A DNA stretch of 17,680 bases, from contig JAEYYZ010000117.1 of assembly GCA_023428185.1 (NCBI GenBank), positions 1 through 17,680 on the forward strand, written 5' to 3'. The notes under the pieces are model-generated. The model worked only from the letters and a program-made list of their open reading frames with translations. It was not told the origin of the DNA and made no database searches. Position numbers and translations under genes: made by a program. Shown here piece after piece: positions 1-5,915 of the stretch (the stretch's first letter is position 1; every line of letters begins with the position of its first letter). This DNA comes from Actinomycetes bacterium (GTDB lineage Bacteria; Actinomycetota; Actinomycetes; Actinomycetales; Demequinaceae).

Positions 1-134
1 TCGCCTCGGGACAGCATCTCGATCTTGGCGGCGTCAATGTCAACGCCAATGACCTCGTGACCCAACTCGGCCATGCCAGCCGCGTGAGTCGCTCCTAGGT
101 ATCCCGTACCAAAGACGGAAAGTCGCATTGCCAT
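1..134 (-). CDS. ugd: UDP-glucose/GDP-mannose 6-dehydrogenase, N-terminal fragment
   Basis: Only the first 44 codons lie in the window; the gene runs leftward off the edge. The translation begins MAMRLSVFGTGYLGATHAAG. It shows the dinucleotide-binding motif GTGYLG near residues 9-14, then a GHEVIGVDID strand ending in the acidic residues that hold the NAD ribose. This is the usual N-terminus of the UDP-glucose/GDP-mannose dehydrogenase family, which oxidises a nucleotide sugar to its uronate for cell-surface polysaccharide. UDP-glucose is the likeliest substrate but cannot be proven from the fragment. The ATG at 134 is preferred because a -10-like TACGCT lies 6 nt upstream and there is no Shine-Dalgarno, which suggests a leaderless mRNA. 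An ATG two codons further in is an alternative. The gene follows manA on the same strand, which fits a sugar-nucleotide context. Confidence 0.85.
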   Translation of the reverse strand, partial: MAMRLSVFGTGYLGATHAAGMAELGHEVIGVDIDAAKIEMLSRG

Positions 135-140
135 GCGCCA

Positions 141-146
141 AGCGTA
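141..146 (-). promoter_or_regulatory. Putative -10 box of a leaderless ugd transcript
   Basis: Read on the minus strand this is TACGCT, which fits TANNNT. It is followed by 6 nt and then the ATG at 134-132. No Shine-Dalgarno precedes the start; the upstream bases are C-rich instead. No convincing -35 box is visible at 16-19 nt. The same hexamer at the same spacing precedes serC. Confidence 0.45.
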
Positions 147-172
147 GTGCGCGCTAGGAGGGGCCGTTCGAG

Positions 173-1294
173 TCAGGCGAGCGTGGGCACGGACGCCACT
201 GAAGCCATGCCATTTGCGTCCACCGACATCGGGCCGTCGCTGTCCGAGACAAACACCGCTTGCCCACGCTCCAGCACCACGGTCCCGCCGCCTGCTACCA
301 CTACAGCGGTTCCATCAAGCGCCAGCACGATGCGAGGCCCACCAGCCCACGTGCCTTGGCCATCCGCGACTAGGGAAAGTTGGAATTCCGATGCCGGGGC
401 AATGAAGGTACGCGCTTCGCCATCCCCGATGGGCGCCGGAAGCAGCGGGTCACTGGGCATCAGATGGGCAATATCCAGCACTAGAGGCACGTGAACTGGC
501 TTGGTGGTGAGCCCGGCCCTCAACACGTTGTCGCTCGCGGCCATGATCTCTAACCCGAGCCCTGAATGATATGTGTGGACCACGCCAGCGCCCGTGAAGC
601 ACGCCTGACCGGGCGCGAGTTCCACCACATTGAGGGCGAGGGAAACGAGAGCACCCATGTCGCCCGGGTGTGCGTCCGCCGCATCAGCGGCTGCTCGCAA
701 TACGTCTGATCCTGCCGTGGCGTCACGCGCGGCGGTCAACGCTTCGAGCACGCCAGACGAGGCATCGGCTTCCAACGCCTGCGCCATGTATGCCGAGATA
801 CCGTCCGGGCTCTCGATCACGTCTGCGAGGTGAAGGGCCACGGGGTGGTTGAGCAGCCGCAGGTCCGCCGCGGTCTCGCGCACCGGCCTGAACCCGGACT
901 GCAACCGCATGGGGGTGAGTGCAACCACCATCTCGGGTTTGTGCTCGTGATCTGCGAGAGGAGACTCCGCAGGCCCGTACGCCTCGTTAATCACGTGGGC
1001 TTGGTCGCGAGTGGGGTGCACTTGAATGGACACCGGCTTGGCAATCGACAGCACCTTGAGTAAGTAAGGAAGTTGTCCCCACTCTTGCGCTACATCCATT
1101 CCGAGCGCGGCCACGGGATCCGCAGCGATCACCTGTGCAAGATCTCCGGCCGCCGTGGCGGACGGAGCTGCTGGGTGCGCCCCCCACCATGCCTCCGCGA
1201 AGGGCCCGCCATCAGGCTCGATTCCCAGCAACTGGGGGATGCCGTCAATGGCTCCCCAGTTGTAGCGCTGGACCCCGGCGTCAATGCGTAGCAC
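173..1294 (-). CDS. manA: Mannose-6-phosphate isomerase, class I
   Basis: A 373-residue type I phosphomannose isomerase that interconverts mannose-6-phosphate and fructose-6-phosphate in the cytoplasm. It feeds GDP-mannose and mannosylated cell-envelope synthesis. The zinc ligands are visible: Q91 and H93 in SIQVHP, E121 in HEHKPE, and H240 in the GAGVVHTYHSG motif. The following stretch IMAASDNVLRAGLT carries the conserved Arg at about residue 259. The frame is open upstream to 1513, but that would overlap the serC coding region. The GTG at 1294 is chosen because family similarity begins immediately (VLRIDAGVQRYNWG, near the usual N-terminus) and a CATCAT box sits 6 nt upstream, implying a leaderless start. 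It diverges from serC over 40 bp and is followed after 38 bp by ugd on the same strand. Length and active-site residues look intact. Confidence 0.93.
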   Translation of the reverse strand: MLRIDAGVQRYNWGAIDGIPQLLGIEPDGGPFAEAWWGAHPAAPSATAAGDLAQVIAADPVAALGMDVAQEWGQLPYLLKVLSIAKPVSIQVHPTRDQAHVINEAYGPAESPLADHEHKPEMVVALTPMRLQSGFRPVRETAADLRLLNHPVALHLADVIESPDGISAYMAQALEADASSGVLEALTAARDATAGSDVLRAAADAADAHPGDMGALVSLALNVVELAPGQACFTGAGVVHTYHSGLGLEIMAASDNVLRAGLTTKPVHVPLVLDIAHLMPSDPLLPAPIGDGEARTFIAPASEFQLSLVADGQGTWAGGPRIVLALDGTAVVVAGGGTVVLERGQAVFVSDSDGPMSVDANGMASVASVPTLA

Positions 1295-1300
1295 GGGGCA

Positions 1301-1306
1301 ATGATG
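1301..1306 (-). promoter_or_regulatory. Putative -10 box of a leaderless manA transcript
   Basis: On the minus strand this reads CATCAT and lies 6 nt before the GTG at 1294. The match to TANNNT is partial (A at position 2, T at position 6). It supports the GTG start but is weak on its own. Confidence 0.35.
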
Positions 1307-1322
1307 CCATTGGGGCCGCCAG

Positions 1323-1328
1323 TACGCT
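1323..1328 (+). promoter_or_regulatory. Putative -10 box of a leaderless serC transcript
   Basis: TACGCT lies 6 nt before the serC ATG at 1335 and there is no Shine-Dalgarno in between. Transcription would then begin at or next to the start codon. No good -35 box is seen; the expected place overlaps the opposing manA start region. Confidence 0.45.
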
Positions 1329-1334
1329 GTACGC

Positions 1335-2450
1335 ATGCCCGATGCGCTGACGATTCCTGCCGATTTACTACCTGGTGACGGTCGGTTTGGGTCGGGTCCC
1401 TCCAAAGTGCGTGCCGCGCAAGTGGACGCCATCATGGCAGCGAACCCTTCAGTGCTCGGTACGTCGCACCGGCAAGCGCCAGTCAAAGGACTTGTGAGGG
1501 ACGTTCGCACCATGCTCGCCGAGTTGTACGGCCTGCCTGATGGCTATGAGGTGCTCCTCGGGAACGGGGGCGCCACCTTTGTATGGGACGCGGCCGCCTT
1601 TGGACTCGTGCGCGAGCGGGCCCAACATTGTGTTTTTGGGGAGTTCAGTTCAAAGTTCGCCAAAGCCACCGCGGCTCCCCACTTGACCAAGCCAGAAGTG
1701 CTGGACGCCCCGCCGGGGAGCCTGGCGACGGCATCGGCCCAAGAGGGCATTGACCTCTATGCGTGGCCGCACAACGAGACGTCCACCGGTGTGAGCGCCC
1801 CCGTGGTGCGGCCCCCCGGCATCGGCGACGCATTGGTAGCGGTGGACGGCACGTCAGCTGCAGGCGGCATTGAGCTTGATGTGACGCAGACCGACCTCTA
1901 CTACTTCGCTCCTCAAAAGAGTTTTGCGGCCGATGGCGGGTTGTGGTTCGCCTTGGCGTCGCCGGCGGCGGTGGAGCGGATCGGCGAGATTGCTGGTAGC
2001 GGCCGTTACATTCCTGAGAGCCTCTCGCTAGCGGTGGCGTTGGAGAACTCTCGAGCAGACCAAACCCTCAATACCCCTGCGATCGCTACCTTGCTGATGA
2101 TGCGCGCGCAGTTGGAGTGGATGCTCGCAGGCGGCGGCCTTGCGGCCATGGCGGCGAGGTCAAAGGAATCGTCCGACGCCATCTATGCCTGGGCTGAAGC
2201 GAGCGAGTTCGCCACGCCATTTGTGGCCAACCCCGCGCATCGTTCGCCAGTGGTGGCCACGGTGGACCTCGATGACGCGGTGAGCAGCGAACGCCTCCAA
2301 GGCATCTTGCGCGCCAACGGTGTGGTGGACGTCTTCCCGTACCGCAAGCTAGGCCGCAACCAGTTGAGAATTGGGGTCTTCCCCGCGGTGGAGCCTGCGG
2401 ATGTTCACAAACTCCTTGCCGCCATTGACTGGGTGGTCTCACACTGGTGA
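1335..2450 (+). CDS. serC: Phosphoserine aminotransferase
   Basis: A 371-residue PLP-dependent class V aminotransferase of the SerC family. It converts 3-phosphohydroxypyruvate plus glutamate to phosphoserine in serine synthesis, and may also act in pyridoxal phosphate synthesis. The N-terminal phosphate-binding region RFGSGPSKVR (17-26) and the HR pair in LGTSHRQAP (41-49) are typical. The PLP-anchoring lysine is K195 in YYFAPQKSFAADGG. Asp171 in VAVDGTSA is the expected pyridine-nitrogen contact. Length is normal for the actinobacterial type, and the C-terminal RKLGRNQLRIGVFP segment is present. The ATG at 1335 follows a TACGCT box by 6 nt, so the message is probably leaderless. The stop codon is 1 nt from the ATG of the first CAP protein, so the two genes are probably cotranscribed. 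Confidence 0.95.
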   Translation: MPDALTIPADLLPGDGRFGSGPSKVRAAQVDAIMAANPSVLGTSHRQAPVKGLVRDVRTMLAELYGLPDGYEVLLGNGGATFVWDAAAFGLVRERAQHCVFGEFSSKFAKATAAPHLTKPEVLDAPPGSLATASAQEGIDLYAWPHNETSTGVSAPVVRPPGIGDALVAVDGTSAAGGIELDVTQTDLYYFAPQKSFAADGGLWFALASPAAVERIGEIAGSGRYIPESLSLAVALENSRADQTLNTPAIATLLMMRAQLEWMLAGGGLAAMAARSKESSDAIYAWAEASEFATPFVANPAHRSPVVATVDLDDAVSSERLQGILRANGVVDVFPYRKLGRNQLRIGVFPAVEPADVHKLLAAIDWVVSHW

Positions 2451-2451
2451 G

Positions 2452-3102
2452 ATGACAGCGGTGGTCCTGGTTGGCGATCGCAATCGACGCCCGCGCTGGT
2501 GGCCACCATTAGTGTTGCTCGCTGTAGTGCCGTTGATCGCTGGAGTCAGCCTGGCGAATGCCGCTCAACTCATGCCGCCGCCGGTTGCGCTCAAGTCGAC
2601 GGGAGTCGAGTACACAGCGCCCGATGTCCCGGTGGGGATCATTGCCGCGCCCACGTTGAGCGCAGAGCCTGACCCCACCACCTATATCCAGCAGATCGAA
2701 ATCATCCTTCCGCCGCCACCGCCTCCGCCTACTGGCCGTTCGAGCAGCACTGGCGTTACTGTTCCGTTAAACCGCACTGATGCAGCCGTCTTTTGTGCCG
2801 GCCTCAACGATCAGCGCCTCGCAAACGGTCTCGCTGCTCTGTCCTCGTGCTATGCGACTACCGCGAGACAACTGCATGCAAATGCAACCGCTGCGTCGTT
2901 TTCCATTTGGCACCAAGGCGACAACATCGTGGGCTACTCCTGGTCGCATTCCAGCCTCATCGACGGGTTCATGAACTCGCAAGGGCATCGCGATCAGATT
3001 CTGACCCCCTCGTATACGGGCGCATATGTTGCATGCGCGTGGTCACCCAATCCACCTGCGGGGTATGCCAACCATGTGTTCTGCACTGCCGACTTCTACT
3101 AA
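2452..3102 (+). CDS. Exported CAP (SCP/PR-1) domain protein with heptaproline stalk, copy 1
   Basis: A 216-residue protein with basic residues at 10-15, a hydrophobic segment at about 17-36 and a possible signal-peptidase site near ANA-AQ (36-39). A low-complexity stalk leads to QIEIIL and seven prolines (87-93). The C-terminal part (about 110-216) is a CAP fold: FCAGLNDQRLANGL at the start, WHQGDNIVG in the middle, and FMNSQGHRDQIL before the final strands. The usual GEN motif reads GDN (D157), so one acidic residue of the CAP pocket is changed. Four cysteines (115, 133, 195, 211) could form disulfides outside the cell. The ATG at 2452 is 1 nt after the serC stop. Only a weak GGTGAG abuts it, so translation is probably coupled to serC. 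CAP proteins have diverse roles; the substrate here is unknown. No terminator hairpin is evident after it. Confidence 0.85.
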   Translation: MTAVVLVGDRNRRPRWWPPLVLLAVVPLIAGVSLANAAQLMPPPVALKSTGVEYTAPDVPVGIIAAPTLSAEPDPTTYIQQIEIILPPPPPPPTGRSSSTGVTVPLNRTDAAVFCAGLNDQRLANGLAALSSCYATTARQLHANATAASFSIWHQGDNIVGYSWSHSSLIDGFMNSQGHRDQILTPSYTGAYVACAWSPNPPAGYANHVFCTADFY

Positions 3103-3274
3103 CTGCCTGGTACACCCCCGCTAGATGCGGCGTATGTCACATGGCGCGGCACGGCGAATTCGGGCGCGTTTCATGTGAACTTCCTCACGAGTTGTACGGG
3201 ACACCTCCCCGCCACCCTGTGACCTGCTCAACATGCACTGGGCAGTCCCGAGTCACCCGTCACACAGTGGAGGC

Positions 3275-4036
3275 ATGACCGAAGCACTCGTCAGCACCCA
3301 CAAGGTGCGCCGCTCCCGCCGGGGAATGATCGCTCTTGCGCTCCTTCCTGCCGTGGTTGCAGGCACTGCGCTCTATGGCACATCAGCCGTAGGTCTGCCT
3401 ACCACGTCCACCCCTGTGGCTGCGGCAATCGTCCCTGGCACTCCACCGCCTCTTGAGGCCATCACGGCACCAGGATCAGTGGATGCCTACGACCCTGCCG
3501 CCGACATTCCCAAGATTGAGATCATCCTCCCGCCACCTCCGCCGCCCCCGGCGCCGGTGGGACGAAAGCGCAACGGCGGCGGTAGCACTGCAGTGGCGGT
3601 GCCGGGCGCCCACCTCGACTTCTGCGCGGCAGGCGGGGGAGCATCCGTTCTCGCGAGTAGCGTCGACGGTCTGCTCAGCGCCGTCAATACCGAACGTGCA
3701 CGCTTTGGCTACGGCGCGCTGAGCTGGAGCGGTAGTTTGGCGAGCGCGTCGCAAGGTTGGGCTAACCAGTTGGCAGCCAATGACGACGCCACCGCCACCT
3801 TGGGCGACGCGATCGCTCACAACCCCAACCGCCCGCGTGGTGGGGAGAACGTAGCCATGAGCTTCAATGGCAGCGGGCTCAGCCAAAGCGCCGCCATAGA
3901 GCGTGCGCATGTGGGCTGGATGCAGTCAAACGGACACTGCAAGAACATGCTGAACCCCAAGTGGACGGTCATGGGCGCTGGCGCAGGCCAAACAGCCGAC
4001 GGCACCACCTGGTACACGGTGGCCAATTACCAGTAG
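3275..4036 (+). CDS. Exported CAP (SCP/PR-1) domain protein with heptaproline stalk, copy 2
   Basis: A 253-residue protein built like the preceding one. A basic N-terminus (KVRRSRRG, 10-17) is followed by a hydrophobic segment at about 18-40, then a stalk with DPAADIPKIEIIL and exactly seven prolines (86-92). A basic, glycine-rich hinge and a CAP domain (about 124-253) complete it. CAP landmarks are VNTERARFGYGAL, AHN (H182), GGENVAMS (E191), HVGWMQSNGHCKNML (H221) and a final TWYTVANY strand. Unlike copy 1 it keeps the Glu of the GEN motif. It is probably exported, either membrane-tethered or released into the wall; its function is unknown. The ATG at 3275 is chosen because GGAGG lies only 1 nt upstream, too close for a normal ribosome site, while CACAGT 6 nt upstream could be the -10 of a leaderless start. 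The frame is open to 3233, but that extension would add a poor signal peptide. Confidence 0.85.
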   Translation: MTEALVSTHKVRRSRRGMIALALLPAVVAGTALYGTSAVGLPTTSTPVAAAIVPGTPPPLEAITAPGSVDAYDPAADIPKIEIILPPPPPPPAPVGRKRNGGGSTAVAVPGAHLDFCAAGGGASVLASSVDGLLSAVNTERARFGYGALSWSGSLASASQGWANQLAANDDATATLGDAIAHNPNRPRGGENVAMSFNGSGLSQSAAIERAHVGWMQSNGHCKNMLNPKWTVMGAGAGQTADGTTWYTVANYQ

Positions 4037-4042
4037 TCGCCG

Positions 4043-4082
4043 CCCGCGCTCGGTGCACTCCCCCTAAACCACCGAGCGCGGG
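4043..4082 (+). terminator. Strong hairpin terminator after CAP protein 2
   Basis: A perfect 13-bp inverted repeat: CCCGCGCTCGGTG at 4043-4055 pairs with CACCGAGCGCGGG at 4070-4082 around a 14-nt loop. It begins 6 nt after the CAP gene stop. There is no T-run behind it, which is common for intrinsic terminators of high-GC actinobacteria. It separates copy 2 from the third family member. Confidence 0.75.
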
Positions 4083-4125
4083 TCGAGCGACACTCCGGGT
4101 GGGTCAAGAAAAGTGCCGGGTACGC

Positions 4126-4155
4126 GAGACAAATCACCCCGCAGTCCTCTATCGT
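4126..4155 (+). promoter_or_regulatory. Candidate promoter of the third heptaproline gene
   Basis: GAGACA at 4126-4131 and TATCGT at 4150-4155 are separated by 18 nt, resembling a housekeeping sigma promoter. A start near 4162 would give a leader of about 120 nt before the ATG at 4282. This is a motif match only. Confidence 0.35.
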
Positions 4156-4260
4156 GAGAATCGGACATAACGCCCAATCCGGAGGGTGGTCCGCGCGTAC
4201 GATCCGGACGGCAGTGCCGGCCCTCATGGCATCGACACCTGAGGGAAGGGCCACGCACTT

Positions 4261-4274
4261 CCATGACCACATGG
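4261..4274 (+). promoter_or_regulatory. Small hairpin overlapping the Shine-Dalgarno of the third heptaproline gene
   Basis: CCATG (4261-4265), loop ACCA, CATGG (4270-4274) form a perfect 5-bp stem. Its last two G residues are the first two of the GGAGG Shine-Dalgarno (4273-4277). The left arm can alternatively pair with TCATGG at 4225-4230 (with CCATGA, 4261-4266). The two pairings are mutually exclusive. A regulatory role is inferred from base pairing only. Confidence 0.3.
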
Positions 4275-4281
4275 AGGAACG

Positions 4282-4674
4282 ATGGTTGAGCTAGTTCCCG
4301 TATTGCCGCACGGGCGGCGAGAAACACGCGTTGCGCGCAGGCGGCGTGCCCGTCAACGACTCACCGGAGTTGCTGGCGTAGGGGCGATCCTTGGCCTCAC
4401 GGCCGCCGTGGTTGTCGCACCTATGGCGCAAGGTTCCAATGCGTCACTATCCATTGCGCCTGCGGGCTCCCCTGCTGGCACACACGTGAGCGCGGTGACC
4501 GCGCCCGTGGTGGACAGCGTGTTCACGGTTGATGTGCCCACCATCACACACAACCCGCCACCGCCCCCACCGCCAAAGCCCAAGTCCAAGCCGCGTGTCG
4601 CTGTGAGCCATGAGAATGCCGCGGGTTCTGATTACGGCAATAAGGACTGCGGAGACAAGCGCTGGAAGGACTAG
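4282..4674 (+). CDS. Small membrane-anchored or secreted heptaproline protein lacking a CAP domain
   Basis: A 130-residue protein of unrecognised family. An arginine-rich N-terminus (12-26) precedes a hydrophobic segment (about 28-50, GVAGVGAILGLTAAVVVAP). A Ser/Ala/Pro/Val-rich stalk leads to VPTITHN and exactly seven prolines (92-98). A lysine-rich linker (KPKSKP) and a short charged tail with a single cysteine (C123) in KDCGDKRWKD follow. The N-terminal plan matches the two preceding CAP proteins, but the CAP domain is absent. Only 66 nt separate its stop from the next gene, leaving no room for a CAP remnant. It may be a shortened paralogue or a distinct partner. The ATG at 4282 has a good GGAGG 4 nt upstream (4273-4277). 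A leader of about 120 nt and a hairpin over the ribosome site are possible. The gene is supported by its start signals and family resemblance. Confidence 0.7.
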   Translation: MVELVPVLPHGRRETRVARRRRARQRLTGVAGVGAILGLTAAVVVAPMAQGSNASLSIAPAGSPAGTHVSAVTAPVVDSVFTVDVPTITHNPPPPPPPKPKSKPRVAVSHENAAGSDYGNKDCGDKRWKD

Positions 4675-4679
4675 CCTGC

Positions 4680-4695
4680 TGACGCGCACGCGTCA
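4680..4695. promoter_or_regulatory. 16-bp palindrome upstream of the mod operon promoter (candidate operator)
   Basis: TGACGCG (4680-4686), CA, CGCGTCA (4689-4695) is a perfect 7-bp inverted repeat with a 2-nt centre. It ends 8 bp before the -35 box of the next gene. As a hairpin it could hold only a small loop, and no T-run follows, so a protein-binding site is likelier than a terminator. I saw no second copy in the window. Confidence 0.5.
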
Positions 4696-4703
4696 CTAGC
4701 GAG

Positions 4704-4733
4704 TTCACAGAACCGCGTTTGCGGCTCTATTGT
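4704..4733 (+). promoter_or_regulatory. Promoter of the HTH-Mop/modABC operon
   Basis: TTCACA (-35, 4704-4709) and TATTGT (-10, 4728-4733) are 18 nt apart. The -10 box ends 7 nt before the ATG at 4741, so the message is probably leaderless. A shorter inverted repeat, CCGC-GTTT-GCGG (4713-4724), lies in the spacer and could be an additional protein contact. Confidence 0.6.
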
Positions 4734-4740
4734 GGGGCCT

Positions 4741-5142
4741 ATGACGCAATTGCGGATCAGTGAGGCGGCCGCGCTACTCGGCATCAGTGATGACACCTTG
4801 CGACGCTGGCTGGAGTCCGAGGGCATTCCCACGTCCAAGGACCCCGGCAAACACACCACCGTCGCCGGTGTCGATGTAGCGCGGCTTGCCTCACGCGCCA
4901 GCGCGCCGGAAGACCAGTCGGGCGTGGCGAGGTCGGCGCGAAACCACTTCACTGGCATCGTGACCCGCGTCGTGGCCGACGGTGTCATGGCTCAAGTGGA
5001 ACTGCAGTGCGGACCTCATCGCGTGGTGTCGCTCATGAGTTCCGAGGCCGCTGCAGAGCTGCAACTCGAGGTGGGGGCCGTCGCGACCGCCGTAGTCAAG
5101 GCGACCATGGTGATCGTTGAAACTCCCGCGCTGCGAGCATGA
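4741..5142 (+). CDS. HTH-Mop molybdate-responsive regulator
   Basis: A 133-residue protein with two parts. Residues 4-50 are an excisionase/MerR-like helix-turn-helix: LRISEAAALLGISDDTLRRW, then a PGKHTTVAGVDVARL wing. Residues about 66-130 are a single Mop (TOBE) domain with the hallmark SARN box (66-69) and SEAAAELQLEVGAVATAVVKATMV. Mop domains bind molybdate or tungstate, usually as multimers. The likely role is to sense cytoplasmic molybdate and control the downstream modABC genes, perhaps through the palindrome at 4680-4695. This differs from the longer E. coli ModE. Alternatively it mainly stores molybdate, but the HTH argues for DNA binding. The ATG at 4741 is chosen because the promoter's -10 ends 7 nt upstream; an in-frame GTG at 4732 falls inside that -10. 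Its stop overlaps modA in an ATGA, so the genes form one operon. Confidence 0.88.
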   Translation: MTQLRISEAAALLGISDDTLRRWLESEGIPTSKDPGKHTTVAGVDVARLASRASAPEDQSGVARSARNHFTGIVTRVVADGVMAQVELQCGPHRVVSLMSSEAAAELQLEVGAVATAVVKATMVIVETPALRA

Positions 5143-5915
5143 AGAGTAGGCGCGCCGCGAGAGGCCAAGTGGTTGGCGTCGCCATGGTGGCAGTGCTACT
5201 GGCAAGCACGAGTTGCGCCTCTGGCCCACGTGACCCCCAGGAGGCGGCTTCGACCACGCTCATCGTCTTTGCGGCCTCATCGCTTACCGACGTTCTTGAA
5301 GTCCTCGCTGACGACTTTGAGCGCTCCCACCCCGGCGTGACCATCGTGGCGTCGTATGGCGGCTCCACGGACCTCACCGCCCAGATTGCAGAGGGCGCCC
5401 CCGCCGACGCATTCCTGTCCGCAGACCCCCGGCGGGTCAGCGAATTGGGATCACTGGCCTCAGGCTCGCCCCTCGTGTTTGCGACCAACTGGCTTACTAT
5501 CGCCGTCCCTCCCGAAAACCCCGCAGGCATCTCCGGTATTGCGGATTTTGGGCGCGACGATGTCGAGACTGTGGTGTGCGCACCCCATGTGCCCTGCGGA
5601 GCAGTGTCCTTATCCCTTGCTGAAAGCCTTGGCGTGACCTTGCGCCCGGCCTCGGAAGAGAACGCGGTCAGCGACGTGCTGGGCAAGGTAGCGTCGGGTC
5701 ACGCCGACGCCGGTCTGGTCTACACCACGGATATCGCGCGAGCCAAGACTGTCGAGGAAGTCCCCATCCCTGGCGCCGATGCGTTCACCACCACCTACGT
5801 CGCCACCACTTTGTCTCCGTCCAGTTCGCCGGAACTGAGCGCCGCGTTTGTCGCCTATCTCACAAGCGAAGAGGCTCGCACGATCCTCGCGAGCGCAGGG
5901 TTCGGTGCGCCTTGA
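5139..5915 (+). CDS. modA: Molybdate ABC transporter substrate-binding lipoprotein
   Basis: A 258-residue periplasmic-type binding protein that captures molybdate (possibly tungstate) outside the membrane and delivers it to ModB. The first 25 residues are a lipoprotein signal peptide with basic residues, then VVGVAMVAVLLAST. Cys26 would be the lipid-modified residue; the box STSC is a little unusual because Ser replaces the common Leu at -3. The mature part starts LIVFAASSLTDVLEVLADDFE, the typical ModA opening with the Ser residues that bind the oxyanion. It continues with VASYGGSTDLTAQIAEGAPADAF and ends LTSEEARTILASAGFG, both family hallmarks. The ATG overlaps the regulator stop by 4 nt and the TGA overlaps the modB start by 4 nt. 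No strong Shine-Dalgarno is seen, so coupled translation is likely. Confidence 0.95.
   Translation: MKSRRAARGQVVGVAMVAVLLASTSCASGPRDPQEAASTTLIVFAASSLTDVLEVLADDFERSHPGVTIVASYGGSTDLTAQIAEGAPADAFLSADPRRVSELGSLASGSPLVFATNWLTIAVPPENPAGISGIADFGRDDVETVVCAPHVPCGAVSLSLAESLGVTLRPASEENAVSDVLGKVASGHADAGLVYTTDIARAKTVEEVPIPGADAFTTTYVATTLSPSSSPELSAAFVAYLTSEEARTILASAGFGAP

Noticed and set aside
1295..1513. Upstream extension of manA into serC
   Set aside because: It would run antisense to the serC coding region, and family similarity starts at the GTG at 1294.
3137..3178. TCACATG and CATGTGA inverted 7-mers between the two CAP genes
   Set aside because: The arms are short, separated by 28 nt and have no promoter-like boxes around them; chance is a sufficient explanation.
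4083..4281. Possible c-di-AMP (ydaO-type) riboswitch, which often precedes cell-wall genes in actinobacteria
   Set aside because: I looked for the conserved core segments of that riboswitch and did not find them. Only small hairpins are visible.
4732..4740. GTG at 4732 as start of the HTH-Mop regulator
   Set aside because: It overlaps the -10 box TATTGT; the ATG at 4741 fits a leaderless start and the usual N-terminus.
4675..4740. Remnant of a CAP domain after the third heptaproline gene
   Set aside because: Only 66 nt are available, occupied by the palindrome and promoter; no CAP-like residues appear in any frame.
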